Shown: piece by piece, positions 1 to 31,405 of the stretch
How positions within the stretch are numbered: the first letter of the stretch is position 1
Layout: each line of letters begins with the position of its first letter
Assembly: GCA_910589415.1 (NCBI GenBank)
Contig: OU342634.1
Span: 41,656,723-41,720,722 of the forward strand
Origin: Malachius bipustulatus
Lineage: Eukaryota > Arthropoda > Insecta > Coleoptera > Melyridae
DNA: 64,000 nucleotides
Reading direction: 5' to 3'
The notes under the pieces: model-generated
Database searches by the model: none
What the model was told of the DNA's origin: nothing
What the model saw: the letters and a program-made list of their open reading frames with translations, nothing else
Program-made: the position numbers and the translations under genes

Positions 1-561
1 AGCGAAAAGAAATTAGCTTCCTTTCCTACAGATAGCAGAACCTTTCGGCCCCTACCAAAGGAAGCAGGTCAGAAATTTGGGTACAGTTACAGAAAGTATT
101 GGGTACAGAAAGTAGGTACAGATAATTTGAAGTCTGCCTGTATTTCCCTAACATATAAGTGTGGACAGGACGTAAGGTCATTAGAGAATGAGTTACAATC
201 TACTTAAGGGATTGACTTATTGGATACGGGTGACTATCTCTATCTATGCAAATGTTCCATTTTACTCACTATAATTCTCATCACGCGTCATGTGTTATCG
301 TATCTAAAAATCCATATTTAGTCGCAATTACATACGTATCATAATTGAAATCTCCAGTGTAGGATGAGGTATTTTTTATTGCTACTTATATTTCATTACT
401 TTTGTGAGCTAATTCTAATTTAACCTGGCTATACTCACTTTCGTTGAACTGTTTTCCCTGTTCTATTGACGCCATTGAAACTGAGATTATTACATGAGAT
501 AGAATGTTTAATTTTAAGTCTTGCTCTAATTATAATATTTGTAAATTTTATATTATTCCAG
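1..561 (+). other. trp: trp intron (left edge of window)
   Basis: AT-rich sequence ending in the acceptor of the first visible trp exon. I see no exon in it with convincing splice sites. Confidence 0.6.
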
Positions 562-19000
<18,439 letters not shown>

Positions 19001-19056
19001 ATATCGCATTCTTTGCCGTTTTACTTATGTATTATTTGTAAAAATTATTCATATTG

Positions 19057-19062
19057 AATAAA
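19057..19062 (+). terminator. Poly(A) signal of trp
   Basis: AATAAA lies 57 bases after the trp stop codon, the first such hexamer downstream. Confidence 0.65.
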
Positions 19063-20679
19063 ATAGAAATATAGAGATATTAGTAACTACATAAATAATT
19101 TTGTATTTCCTATCTTGTTCCGCGAGACTTGAAACTTGAAAGACCTATCGGGGTTACTTAGGTACATAAAAATATTTATATTTATTAATAAGAAAAAAAA
19201 TATAATTCACTCGAATGACAAAAATCAGTTGAACGCTATATGAATTGCCAAGTTTGAAAATTGAGCGCATGTCAAAATTTAAAAGAAAAATCAATTTGCG
19301 CGTGTCTTATGCATTAAAAAAGTTCTTTTGTATTTGTGGCCAATAAAATAAGAAATATAATTTTAATAATAGGTAATAAATTCGAAGCGATGACCATTAT
19401 TCCAGCTTTAATGAAATATGTCTAATCTATTTAACAAGTGTATCTCAATAACGTAACCTTAATTAAGACCCCCATATAATTAACACCGTCAGAGGTGTTC
19501 AATAGCTAACTGAAGTATTTAAAAAAGTTGAACCTATAATTTAGAAGATCCGAGGCAATTTTCACACGTCCTGAGATAACAGGCGTGACAAAACTGCTAC
19601 TTTTGAAGTTGTCTCGCAAGTAGCAAGCGACGTTGTGACCCTAGACACCTATTTTCTTGAAACTGTGATCATCAAAGACACGTTTTATACGCAGATAGCA
19701 TAGGAACGTCAGAAACTTCACAGAAACTAAGAGAATACGCTAATCTAGACAGGGATCATAAAATGCGAGTTACACAAATAAGTATGGGGGAAGGAAAAGA
19801 GATCTGAATATTAAGGACTCGTTCGTGGGTCTGTTGAACTTTTCAAAAAATGTCTGCATGGTCATTGCACTCTGAGTAGGGTTTATTAAAGAAGGCTTAA
19901 AGAAGGAAAAGATATATTATTTATAAATACTTGTATAAGAGAATTTAAATAAAAATGCCATATTTTCCTGGAGATTTTTTTTTGAAACACATACCTGTGC
20001 CTCAAATTATTGAACGATAATAAAAATCATTCATCATAATAAAATGAAAACAATAAATTTTTTTTCTTGTTCTAACCCGTAGAGAAAGTGATTTTTTTCT
20101 TTAACTGGATATCTTTAAAAATAAATATTTCGAATCGTTTATGCCTAGTTTATGTTGACGCAAAACAAAACAAATAATGTTGTCTATTTTGCAGTTTCCA
20201 GTATAGTAAATCATAAAAATGACTCAAAATAAAGTCAGTTAATCGCTGTTTATTGCCATAGAGTATTTTTTCAATGTCACCTGCAAGTCATATATTTTTC
20301 ACTAATGACCAGTTAGGTACACGACACGTACTAAGGCAATCGAAACTTGTTAGTTTCTATTCCACGTTTTTATCTTTTTCTAGAAATTCAGTCTTGTTTA
20401 TGTTACCTCTGTATTTAAAATTAATTAAACCAAACATCCCTGTCTGTTTACACATGAAAACGAATAAAAACAAAAATAATGTTACAAATAATAAATGAAA
20501 AAATAATAGGAGGTATAATAGTAGGTACCTATAAAAATAACTTTTGTAATTTTAGTTAAAAAAATCTTTTTATCTTGCTCTTTAGCTTACTCTTAAGCTA
20601 TTTGACCAGCCCTTGATTGTTTGGGTTAAAAGGTGAAATTGGGTTGATTGAGTGGCAGGTTGCAGGAAATGAAGAAGTC
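19063..20679. other. Intergenic, nothing recognised
   Basis: AT-rich sequence downstream of trp. No gene or repeat could be supported. Confidence 0.5.
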
Positions 20680-20860
20680 GTTCTGCTAAACGTTTTCGAC
20701 AATGTACCATGTCATTCTCGAGTGAAGGCGGCTGTAGCTGGATCAGACATAACAATTTTAAGGCCACTTTCTTATTAGCCAATGCTCAATCCCATTGAAA
20801 ATATTTGATTCAATATAAAAAGTGTGTTTAAATGTAATTTACGAGTACCAGAAGTGAACT
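20680..20860 (+). pseudogene. DDE transposase relic
   Basis: One frame reads FDNVPCHSRVKAA and, 20 residues on, SY-stop-PMLNPIENI-stop. This is the end of a DDE-superfamily endonuclease, where the second catalytic Asp lies in the DNAPCH motif and the final Glu in PMLNPIE. Two in-frame stops show that it is dead. The remainder of the gene is not visible. Confidence 0.65.
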
Positions 20861-21070
20861 GGCCTGGAGTATCTACACTCAGGATATTTTGAGTATTATT
20901 TAATAATAAGCGGGGATTTGTTTATTTAGAAGAGAGAGTAGACCATGCTAAAACCACTTTAATAAATAGTGAATGGTGACTGCTCCCGCGCTGCGTAACA
21001 CTCGACGACGTTCCATATGAGGCGTCTTTATATGGAACTAATGCTTGTTTTGTTGGACGATAGTTCTGAG

Positions 21071-24000
21071 TGAAATGGATCGCACCTAGGTAGGATGATA
21101 AGGAAAATATTTCCTTCTCCCTCATTAAATCAGCCCAAATCGAAAAAGCAAACAGTGCAAGAGTTAGGTACATAAATACCTAAAGGTAAAGTTGTTAGGA
21201 AATCAAAACACTTCCACCCGCCAACGCGGCAAAGAAACGATCCCCGTCCGCTCATTAAATATTGATAAAATAGAAGCGCTCTAGCTAGTGGAGTTCCAGC
21301 CCTTTTAACAACATCGAAGAGACGGCGAAGCTAGGGTATAAGTTGACCAGATGGTTAGGGCAGGCATTGTGTCGAGACACTTTCGGTCCGCGTGAAGGAG
21401 AATAATAGGTGACCTACATACAAGAACGAGATACCGACCGCCGACCGGGTGGTAAGATTTGTAAAATAAACAATAACACCTCGCAAGAACAATAGTAACT
21501 CATTAGGTATACTAACTACGATAATGAAAATGACACCAAACGATTGAGCGAATTAATAAATGAAGGCAGCCGGAAATACAGCGCGGTCCCGAAATGGCAA
21601 GTAGGGAAAAACGCGAAATGAAAGTTAATCCGGTGCAATTAAAATAGTTAGACACAATGGAAAGTTATAGAACGCGTCGACCGATTTGAAGGAAAATTTA
21701 GGTAGTTCAGGTTTAGGACAATTCAGTAAGGTAGCCGCGAGTTCAAATCGCTAAGTCCCGTAATTAGGAAAATACGATAAAGAAATAAATCACGACATAG
21801 GGCAGTGCCAATAAGGTGCATTGTTGCGTGGTGTTTAGAAAGCGGCCCGCTGCTTCTATAAAAGCAGACGTCTTAGAGCAAACCAGGCAGATGAAGATCA
21901 GCTTCCAAGCAGGTCGCATTTGACTCCTTAACCCTTTAGTCGTTGTCCAGAGATGACATTATGTGAACTCCAGATAACGACTCCTTCTTAACCAGCAGTT
22001 CGGCCAGAGACGACTTATGTGAACTCCAGCCCGCTTGTCCTTCTTCAACCTCAGAATTTTCATTGCCAATTTAGTTACGGTCAAATCGCACCCGAACAAA
22101 CTTCTAATCACAATTCTTAACCAACAACTCGGCCAGAAATGACTTATGTGAACTCCAGCCGAATTGTCCTTCTTAAACCCAGGAAAAACCCCTTAAGAAA
22201 TTAATTAGGGCAGATATCATTGCAACCACATTTTCAACAACGTAAAATAATCAAACAGATTCGGCAAATCCACGAGCGCAGATCCCATTTTAAACCAAGT
22301 AAAATAATCAGCTAGGAAATAGGCGGCATCAGCGACAAATACCTAGTAGGTACCTACTCAATCACGTTAACCAATAAAGAGTCCGCGGCAGGAAGCAATC
22401 CCTCAACAACAAATAAGTTATGAATAGGAAATTGAGATAGAGCTAGGAGTGAAAATAGACCCAGGTCAGGAATTAATAATCTGTAAACAAAACGGCCCAT
22501 GATTCAATCATCCTATTCTTCGAAGAGTCCGAGTTTTTATTTAGCGCAGATGGTTAGGCAGGAAGCTGTTCCTTTAAAATATACGATGTTAGAAAGTGAG
22601 AGGAGTTCCATAACTATTGTATTGCACCATAAATGAAGATCACATAGCAGAGCACCCCCGGTTAGCACAGGTCTAGATAGAACAAGGCAGCGTTGTCAGA
22701 TGTAGCATCTGCTACTTTGCAAACATTATCAGGAAATACCAGTTCCATTACAACATCCAATTAGGATTTATGATAGGTACTCGATTACCAAACGTGGGGG
22801 AGGCATTCATCTCGATGTCCAGATGGAGACCTCAGGGGGCCGGAAAAAGAGTATGACTCTTTAAAGTGGAAAATCGTAGAACGCAACGGGGTAAAAAGCA
22901 CCCGCAGTTGTAGGATAGGCAAATCAGCAAATAGGAATTCAAAGCAACCAAAAACAAATTAGTCCCGAGTATGTGAAAAGCCATTCAAAATCAATCAAAC
23001 CAAAACTCCTTTAGCACATCATACGAATGTCAACTCCATTCAAAATTTAAAAACAAACTCCGCAGAAAATTGCTATAAAATGTTATTGCCAGTCTGGACT
23101 GAGTTATCTGCTTTCTACACAGGTGTTAGGGGTAAAACCTTGGACCACGGTGGAATCGATGGTTGGTCTCGATATCCGTAAACACGCCGTCTCCAGAATA
23201 GGTATTCGTAAAAATTCCAGCATTCAATTATTACCCAGGCAAGCCTGCGGAATAATCTTAGAATAGCGGCCTAGTTTGGTCAGTTGGTCATCACATTTAA
23301 AATAGCAAAACAAAACTGCGAATTGCAGAGAACGTCGTATTCGAAATGATAAGGTATATTGACTCATCGCCTTACGAGGCCAGGTAGAACAAAAAGATAG
23401 CCGCAGGGCAAATAGGTATTGACGGTCCAAACGAGGCTAAATAAAGGTAGCCCAGTGAGGCAAAACGACAACACAACAAATAAACAAAATGAGTTAAAAC
23501 AACTATCATGAGTATGGCGTTAATTCAGGAAAACCGCTTTCACAATTGAGAAAAGCAAATTGGAAAGAAATTCGTATAATGTTTAAAGAGGAGGTAGAAA
23601 TCAAACAAACATGGCAACACTGCTCTCGACATTCAGGCCAAGCTAGAAACTCGACTAACCAACAAATGGTCATAAAAGTAGGGTGGAGTGTGCCTGTGTA
23701 TCAGGTTAAAGCCCACAACAATAAACGCTCATAAAAATTCCCAAACGAAAGGAAGAGCGAGTCAACGAGTAAAGCTCATTAAAATACAAAATGAGAATTC
23801 AATAATCATCGAATAGGTAAATCATTCATAGACATTCCCGCAATATACCGGGTCGTCTGTAACCAACATGGTTGTCTTCTTTAATTAATTCAAGCCGTTG
23901 CTTGAAGTGAGATCAAAGAATCTAGAAAAAGGAAAATAGGCAAGGAAAATCGTTGAATAGGCAAACAAGACAGACATTCCCGCAATATACCGGGTCGTCT

Positions 24001-24677
24001 GAAACCCAAAGTGGTTGTATTCTTTAATTAATTCAAGCCGTTGCTTGAAGTGAGATAAAAGAATCTAGAAAAAGGAAATTAGGCAAGGAAAATCGTTGAA
24101 TAGGTGAATCACACAGACATTTCCGCATATACCGGATAGTCTGTAACCGAAACGAAAGCGAAACGAAGTAATAAGACATTCCCGCAATATACCGGGTCGT
24201 CTGTAAGCCAAAACGAAATAATAAGAAAGCACAGGTGTGCAAAAGAGTGGTTTTTGAAATAGATAGAAGTGTGAAAGATATATGAAATATATCTATCTTC
24301 GCTTTCCACTTTTTTATACTCTCTATGCAAAAACATCACAACCCATCTCGCCCTTCACCATTTTTACGCCCTTGCAAACGAATTCTCTCGCTCATCATTC
24401 GCTTTAGACATCTGATAGGAAGCCAACAGTTAACAACACGTCTCAGTAAAGTTCTCCGCTTTTCCGAAAAAAATCCCAGTAGGTTCTTTGCGCATCCGTT
24501 TCGGCCATAGTAATCCTGGCATACTCAATCAAAGAGCAGGGGTGGCTACGCTAAAAACTACGGTAAACACAACGTAAGAAATCACAGCGGTCTTATTAGG
24601 GGAAACCCAGAGGTAAATAGACGATCACACGGTGGCTTTTCGCGAAAGACGAACGGGCCCGGGTCCTCTCCGTTACA
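21071..24677 (-). mobile_element. LTR-like element, - orientation, downstream of trp (3607 bp, TGAG duplication)
   Basis: On the + strand it runs from TGAAATGG to CCGTTACA, so its own strand begins TGTAACGG and ends CCATTTCA, like the element at 16423. TGAG is repeated on both sides (21067-21070, 24678-24681). The different target duplications show two separate insertions. It is longer than its partner because it keeps a central region of about 1.5 kb. It holds at least four copies of a motif like CATTCCCGCAATATACCGGG (near 23830, 23972, 24116, 24176). It has no coding frame. Confidence 0.8.
23826..24215 (-). repeat. Tandem near-palindromic repeats in the LTR-like element
   Basis: Four copies of ACATTCCCGCAATATACCGG followed by GTCGTCTGTAA, spaced 60-145 bases. 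The core CCCGCAATATACCGGG is nearly self-complementary. The other element has two copies (about 16924 and 17047). Confidence 0.75.
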
Positions 24678-24681
24678 TGAG

Positions 24682-25245
24682 AACTTTCAGTTTGCTATAT
24701 AATTAGGATTGTTATGTATGCATAGTTTTTAGGTACATCTGAATATGGTATTGTTATTTTTTGTAGCTAAGTTTTATGTACTTTCATTAGCATTTGACCT
24801 ATTATCAATTACAATCAATGCATTCTGAAATACATTACAACTGCAGGTGTAGAAGGCCCCTTATGGTAGATAGTAGATACCAACAAAATGGCTCGGCTGC
24901 CCATTTTTCCCTTCAAGCTCGACTTTGCTCAGTTTCCCGGTAGATGGATAGGAAGAGGTGGAGTCATTGAGTGCCAGCCTATATAGTTGATCAGACTTAA
25001 CAGCCATGGATTTTTTTACTGGAGAAAAGTCAAGCAATCGGTTTATAACGCCGTTCCGATCCACGATATTGAAGAGCTCAAACAAAGGATAAGAAGAGCT
25101 TCAGAAGACATCTCCAGAATAGTGCAAAAATACAATAAATGCATGGACTGAACAATTTTTTAGGATATAATAAATAAAGAATAAAGATATAAAGAATAAT
25201 AATAGTTAACACACTTTAGTACCTATTTAATTTTCAATTATTTTG
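24682..25245. other. Intergenic, nothing recognised
   Basis: No supported feature was seen between the LTR-like element and the SINE. Confidence 0.5.
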
Positions 25246-25462
25246 GTTTTTTTTTTCAACAAAAGAGGGAGGTCCTAACTGTGTAGCTAAGACTAATACA
25301 TGGTCGCCACACTCTGGTAATTTGGCTTTGAGAACGAATAGAGAAATAAATAGTTTTATAAATGAAAAGAAACAACCAAACTGAACTGGGATTCGAACCA
25401 TAGATGATGGCAACGGCAATGGTTTCAGTCAGCGACCTAAACCATCGCGCTACCGCCCGCGC
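25246..25462 (-). mobile_element. tRNA-derived SINE
   Basis: On the minus strand it begins GCGCGGGCGGTAGCGCGATG, has an A-box-like TAGCGCGATGG (25452-25442) and a perfect B box GGTTCGAATCC (25399-25389), continues about 140 bases and ends in an A-run (25256-25246). It is not a functional tRNA: the two ends do not form an acceptor stem and the body is too long. Confidence 0.75.
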
Positions 25463-27083
25463 TTTTTTGTTTATTTATAAAATATTAAAATAAACTTTAT
25501 AATTTAAATAAGCTAATAATGAACTTTGATATGTTTCATATTTTTGGGGCACTCTGTACATTATGAATATAATTTTAAGATGCCTCTTTAACGGGTCTCT
25601 ATCCACTCCAAAAACAATTTTTTTTTTAATAAATGATAGACATAGCCATAATCGTCCTTTCTGTATTAAAAGGAGATCATACTTACGTGATTCCTGAGAT
25701 ATGATCGTTAGGCAGTCGGTGAGTGGTGATCTTATGGTAAAAGGGTCCCAAAGGAGTAACAGCATTCTTTCCTGTGTAGGCGTCGAAGTTTCTGTTTTTA
25801 CCATTTACGTGGAACGATTAAAAGAAATTAATTTTGGTTGCAGAAACGTAACTTGGAATTATCAACAAAACTGGAATAAAATTTATTAATTTGTTGAGAA
25901 TAATAATTTAAAGCGGCATCTCTCGCATGCATTTGGCTAAATAATATTCGTTTAGGTGCCTCCCGGGACGCCACTGGACTTAATTATTTTATCTAGTTTC
26001 GTCTAAATTAGCCCCTTATTACTGCAAACAACATTTTTAAATTTCAACGACATTGGAAGCGACACCTGTTGTAAAATTGTTATTAATTATTGTCTTTGCA
26101 GGTTTGAACTATTTTCAGCAGTTCATACCAGTTCTGAATGTCTGGGGGTGTCCCAAAACTCAACGTCATCAAAAAATAATAATAATTTCCCCAAAGGTAT
26201 GGCACTAGAATATTTCTTCGGCACTTGATCAATAACAGGGTTATGCAGCATTATACGTAACAAAATTTAAAATGTAAAAGTTTGAAATTTTGGAACTGTG
26301 GCACTCAAAAAGCTGATCTAAAGTATCGATTCTCACACAATTCATAAAAGTACCATTATCTCGAAAATAATTTTTTTACTAAGATCATGCTATGATATTC
26401 TGGTCAGTCATGAGTTGGCCTATCCGCTCTTCAAGGAATGACGTGGAGTTTTGGGCCACCTGTAGAGCTTGTATGTTATCCTGTAGACAAGCTACTTTTA
26501 TTCACTCTAAAAACTTATTTAAAGCTTTTATAATTTCTTTTGTCTAGGAAATAGAGATCTTTCAGCGTAGATAAATTATTTGTGCGAAGTAATATTCAAA
26601 GAATTTAAAGTTTTTTAGGAGAAACTATTGAAAAACATTCCTTAAATAAAAATATCACACCACTTCCACAAATATATTTACAAAAGTAATATATCGTATT
26701 CTGTTACAATTAGATTTTCAAAGATATCTGACATGTAGTAGGTAGATACTTAATATAAAAACAATGAACAATAATAAATATAATATTTACTTGCTGAATA
26801 ACAAACCCAGCCACAAGGAATGTTTTCAGAATAATCAAAATTTGAAATAAATTTTTGCAGACTAGTTACCTGCTTGTTCTTATATCCCAAACAAAACCTC
26901 ACCTTCTTTCATAATCATAACCAATGAAAATTATATGTAGACTTTTCAAAAGAATATCGTTACCCAAAGAGTTTCAACGATAATTTTAATAAACAATGAA
27001 ATTAAATTACACAAATCATAATTTATCCACCATCATATAAAGATAACTAGTCTGCTAATGATGTTGTACATGTACATCTATGT
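25463..27083. other. Intergenic, downstream of the FMRFamide gene
   Basis: AT-rich. No gene could be supported. The right end should include the 3' UTR of the FMRFamide gene. Confidence 0.5.
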
Positions 27084-27716
27084 TTAAATTTTATGTCTCA
27101 TATTTTCATAAAACTCCATCAAAATTTCATTGACTACAAAAGTGGGGTACTGCTTCAATTTTCCAGCTAAGTCTTTAACATCTTTACGAAGACCATCGAT
27201 TACAACGGGGGAAGGTATATTCGGTGCATCACCCGAAAAATTTCTTCCAAACCTCATAAAATTAGCGTTTGCTCTTCCAAATCTCAAATAGTTGCTTGGA
27301 TCCCTCTTATATTCAGCTTCATACGTATCTCTTTTTGCCCGTTTACCTTCTTTGTTGTCATCTTTAATACTTCTTCCAAATCTCAAATGATTGGCTCTTG
27401 CTACTTTCTGAATATCTCGACCAAAGCGTAGATAACCTTGCTTGCTTCTTCCGAATCTGATAAAATGGTCGTTAGTCAAGTGACCTGATCTTGTTGGTCG
27501 GACGAAATCTCCAGAATAATCTTCATAGCCACTTCTCCCAAATCTTAAGAAGTTGTTATTACTCCTTCGACTGACCTCGGTGTCGCCGCCGTCATCGTAA
27601 TCTTCTTGAGAGTAGACATTCAAATCAGGATTGTCAAGGAGTGGATAGTTTTCTTCAGGGTAGGCGCGTATAAACTGAATTAGAAGAATGGTCCATATGA
27701 TTGAACGAATTACCAT
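27084..27716 (-). CDS. FMRFamide-type neuropeptide precursor
   Basis: This 210-residue prohormone is cleaved at basic sites and amidated at Gly into RFamide peptides, which act on G-protein-coupled receptors. The signal peptide is residues 1 to about 18 (MVIRSIIWTILLIQFIRA). Amidated products ending before GR are SNNNFLRF (52-59), SGHLTNDHFIRF (77-88), SKQGYLRF (91-98), DIQKVARANHLRF (101-113), DPSNYLRF (139-146) and ANANFMRF (149-156). A seventh unit, SGYEDYSGDFVRPT (62-75), lacks the amidation Gly and is degenerate. A conserved-looking acidic tail follows. The ATG at 27716 is chosen because a splice acceptor (TTGGTTTCAG) ends at 27728, leaving 11 bases of 5' UTR. A preceding non-coding exon is likely. 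Confidence 0.92.
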   Translation of the reverse strand: MVIRSIIWTILLIQFIRAYPEENYPLLDNPDLNVYSQEDYDDGGDTEVSRRSNNNFLRFGRSGYEDYSGDFVRPTRSGHLTNDHFIRFGRSKQGYLRFGRDIQKVARANHLRFGRSIKDDNKEGKRAKRDTYEAEYKRDPSNYLRFGRANANFMRFGRNFSGDAPNIPSPVVIDGLRKDVKDLAGKLKQYPTFVVNEILMEFYENMRHKI

Positions 27717-27737
27717 CCTGGAGATAACTGAAACCAA

Positions 27738-28865
27738 AGAAAATACAGATAAGTGTTTGCTTGAGAATAATAATTTTCAGCGCATATTATGTATATGTAT
27801 TAGACAGAATTCAAGGCACTGAAAAAATATTGGACTATGTTAACAAGATCCATTTTGAGCAAATTGTTATTCGATAATTGAAAATTATGAAAAATATCCG
27901 TAATTTGCTCTTACAAATTAGTTTCAGGACATACTTTCTGGAGTGGAAGAAATGGAGCTAAAGGAAAGTGAAACGAACTGATAATAATAATTGACATTTT
28001 TTAATGAATCAATTGATTCATTAATAATACAGTTGGTTTATTCCAATAAGTCTGTTTTATTCAGTTACACCATCATTAAACGTGTGCCTTATTGCTTCCA
28101 ATTATTATTTGATACACTTTTATACACAGAGTGATCCATTCAGCCATATGTCCAGGAAATTTTTGATTTATTGATTGAAAAAATGAATATAACTATAATT
28201 AAATTTCTATTATTGGTACATAAATGATGTATTCATCACTTACTGAATGAGCCACTAAGAATTTTAATGTAAATGTCATATTATAAAATCAGAAGAAAAT
28301 ATTTACTTTTATGAACTCCAAGAGCAATTGTGTTTGGTGTTTTAGTTAAGTATAGTGACCATTTAAGTATTTGTTTAAGTATATTAAGTATGTCCCTTTA
28401 ACCATATAACATTATCTCTGAATAGTCAAATCATCAATAAAGAGATGAAGCATTTATTAATACAACACAAAATCCCTGTTAGGTACTCCTCGAAATATTC
28501 TCTTAGCCGAAATTTGATAATGACAAATAGCACCTGTAAAGTGTTATAATTGAGACGCGTAAGTGATTTTGCTGTCTCCTTTTACAATTATTATGGCATC
28601 TAAGAGCGTTTAATTACATATTTAAAGCAGTAACGTTATTCCCCAACTGCGGTGTAAATATGATACATCAGCCAGTTTGCTGTAACTTCCGTCCTGTATT
28701 ATAATTAACGTTATTTACACCTTCCTAGAATTCTAGAAAGAGTACCTACCTTTAGGGATTATTACTATAAGGCAGAGTCATGTAATTTTATATGAAACAT
28801 GGAGATTACCGAACTTACGAGAATGGATTTTAAGCAAGAACTATTAAGTATTACAAAAACAATTA
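27738..28865. other. Upstream of the FMRFamide gene, nothing else recognised
   Basis: It should contain the 5' UTR intron and promoter of the minus-strand neuropeptide gene. No clear TATA box or exon could be assigned. Confidence 0.5.
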
Positions 28866-30535
28866 TTGAAAGTGGAGAATTTATTGTTAGAACTGCTGGA
28901 ATCGCTGATTTTGATCAATTTTTCAGATTTTGAATCGATCCTGCATAAATTTTATCAACTTTTGAGAGTTAGGGTGCGCTTAAAGTACAGACCCATAACC
29001 ATACTATGTATTCCAGCCAAGATATTTGAAATTATACTTTTCGACAAAATTTACATTCATGTTTCTGGTGAAATCCGGAGTTTCAACATGGCTTTCTGAA
29101 GGGGAGATCTGTGCAGACTAACTTGGTGAAGTTTTGTGATGACGTTAGTAGAGTACTGGATGAGAAGGGACAAGTAGATGTAATATACTCGTACACGGAC
29201 TTTGCTAAGGCGTTTGATAGGGTAAGTCATTCTCTGCTTTTGTCTAAATTAGGTCCCTTTGGTTTGGGCGGGTGTCTCCTGAGACTGTTATCGTCATATT
29301 TATCGAATCGTTGGCAGTTCGTAAGCTATAAACAAACCCTATCAACAGGATACCTGGCTTCATCTGGCGTGCCTCAGGGCTCGAACCTTGGGCCGCTTTT
29401 GTTCATTATGTTCATTAATGATATAACAACCTGCACAAAGCATTGTTCTATTTTGTTGTATGCTGACGATTTGAAGTTGTATTCTTCGGTGAATAGCCAT
29501 GAAGATACAGTTAAAATTCAAAATGATCTGAATAGTTTAATTTCCTGGTCAAAATTGAATAAGCTACATTTTAACGTCAGCAAGTGTATGCAGATGACTT
29601 ACACTTTGAGATGCAATGAGATTCAATGTAATTACAGTATGGATAACAAAGAGCTGAAAATTGTGTCCGAGGTTCGGGATCTTGGGGTTAGTTTTTCACC
29701 TCGATTATGCACTTTGGTCATCATGTGAAAGGTATCAAGGGTACTGCACTGCGGAGCTTGGGATTTATATTCAGAAATTCTGCACATTTTAATAATATCA
29801 ATACGTTGGTCACTTTATATAATTCCTTTGTTAGGTCAAACTTGGAATATTCAGCAGTAGTATGGTCACCTTATACGGCTGTATTAAATCATGAAATTGA
29901 GAAAGTTCAAAATAAATTTCTGGGATATTTGCATTACAAATATTATGGTGTGGGACCGCCTTGTTCATCATATCAGCCTATTAGAGATTTGTTTGGAATT
30001 CAAACGTTGGAGCAAAGGAGGGCAACATATTTATTGGTTGCTTCTGCTTCTATTCTATTGGTATTCTTCTTTCCAGAATACAATTACATAGACCAAATCG
30101 TGAAACCCGTTCTTGCGTTTTATTCCATGAGCAGTACTGTCGCACTGATATGAGGAGGAACTCGCCTATAATTGCTGCTGTACGTTTACTTAATCAGTAC
30201 ACTAGCATGGTGGATTATGCTTTGTTGGAGGTTCCTATCGGGAAATTCAAGGAAATCATTAGGAGAGTACCAGTGTGATGAGTTCCTTCCATGTACAGGT
30301 ACTTGATATATTACGTTCTCGCACATTCTGCTTTCCGAATTCTTTATTTCATGTATGTTTTTTTTCTTTTCTTTATAGTATGACTGTTATAAATTATAAC
30401 TGTTCAGTTAGTCGGTGCTTAATTCTGTTGTACGCCATCATGATGTGGCTACAAAGAATTCTGTTCACAAAACATGTAACTAGACTGTAAGTCTGTTTGT
30501 TTTGCATTAAATAAATGAATAAAAAATAAAAAATA
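28866..30535 (+). mobile_element. Degenerate LINE fragment (Jockey/CR1-like)
   Basis: Reverse transcriptase motifs are spread over three frames: KYRPITILCIPAKIFEII (about 28980-29037), SYTDFAKAFDRVSHSLLLSK, SSGVPQGSNLGPLLFIMFIN, ILLYADDLKLYSS (29111-29728), and YNSFVRSNLEYSAVVWSPYT (29707-30153). Frame changes near 29100 and 29700 and the missing N-terminus mark it as dead. The 3' end is an AATAAAAAAT-like tail near 30500-30535. Confidence 0.85.
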
Positions 30536-31405
30536 AAGTGCGTTTTGTTTCTGATTATGAGGGAAATTTTGATATTAATAAAACGCTGTCGGATACAAAC
30601 TCAAACATTAATGCACGGTTACTCTTGGAAATTTATGGACTTAGAAAGATTAGATAATATTTTTCTTGTACAGGTTGAAGTGGAATTGTTTTAATGGGAA
30701 CATAATTAATGAAAAAGGGACTGTGTTAATAAGGAAAACAAGGAAGAATAATTATTATCAACTGACTCTTCTGCACGAATTATAAAATAATTACTGGTTT
30801 ACTGCTGGTGAAAATTAGCTGACTATCTAAAAATGGGCCATATCTCGGGTATGGGATGAAGACAGTTTCAGATATTTTATGTATCTGTCACCCCATAACA
30901 GTGATACTCAGTGGCGGATAATATTTGTTTCATCATGTTTTTCGAGACATTATTAACTTAAACCTCGATAGTATTTTTTATAAAAATATCAACGCCACTG
31001 AAACCCGAAGAAAATGAATATTTCTGAAGTAAAATCATTCTGAAATGTCTTAATCGTCATTCAGCTGGTAACCATGCTACTATGCACTAAGTACCTTATA
31101 ATCAATAATTCTAGGTTCATGACATGTTTTTTTTATTTGATCATAACTTTTTTTGAAGGATGGACAAACGAAAATTTTGGTTTTTTTTTGATTCTAGAAA
31201 ATCGTGGACAAACCGTGAACAAACAAATGCCGTCTAAATTTTACAAGAATTCGCACTTATGGGCACTTATGGTTGCCAACTTCACTAAGCTCTGGCAACC
31301 TTATGACATCATTATGATATATACCCTTAATTCTATGTAAGCGAACTGACTCGATACACTATTATAAGTGCCAGTGAATCTAACACAAAGCCTATATCAA
31401 TGTAA
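30536..31405. other. Intergenic, nothing recognised
   Basis: AT-rich sequence without a supported feature. Confidence 0.5.

Noticed and set aside
25389..25462. Possible tRNA gene on the minus strand
   Set aside because: The A and B boxes are present, but no acceptor stem closes. The longer body and A-tail make it a SINE.
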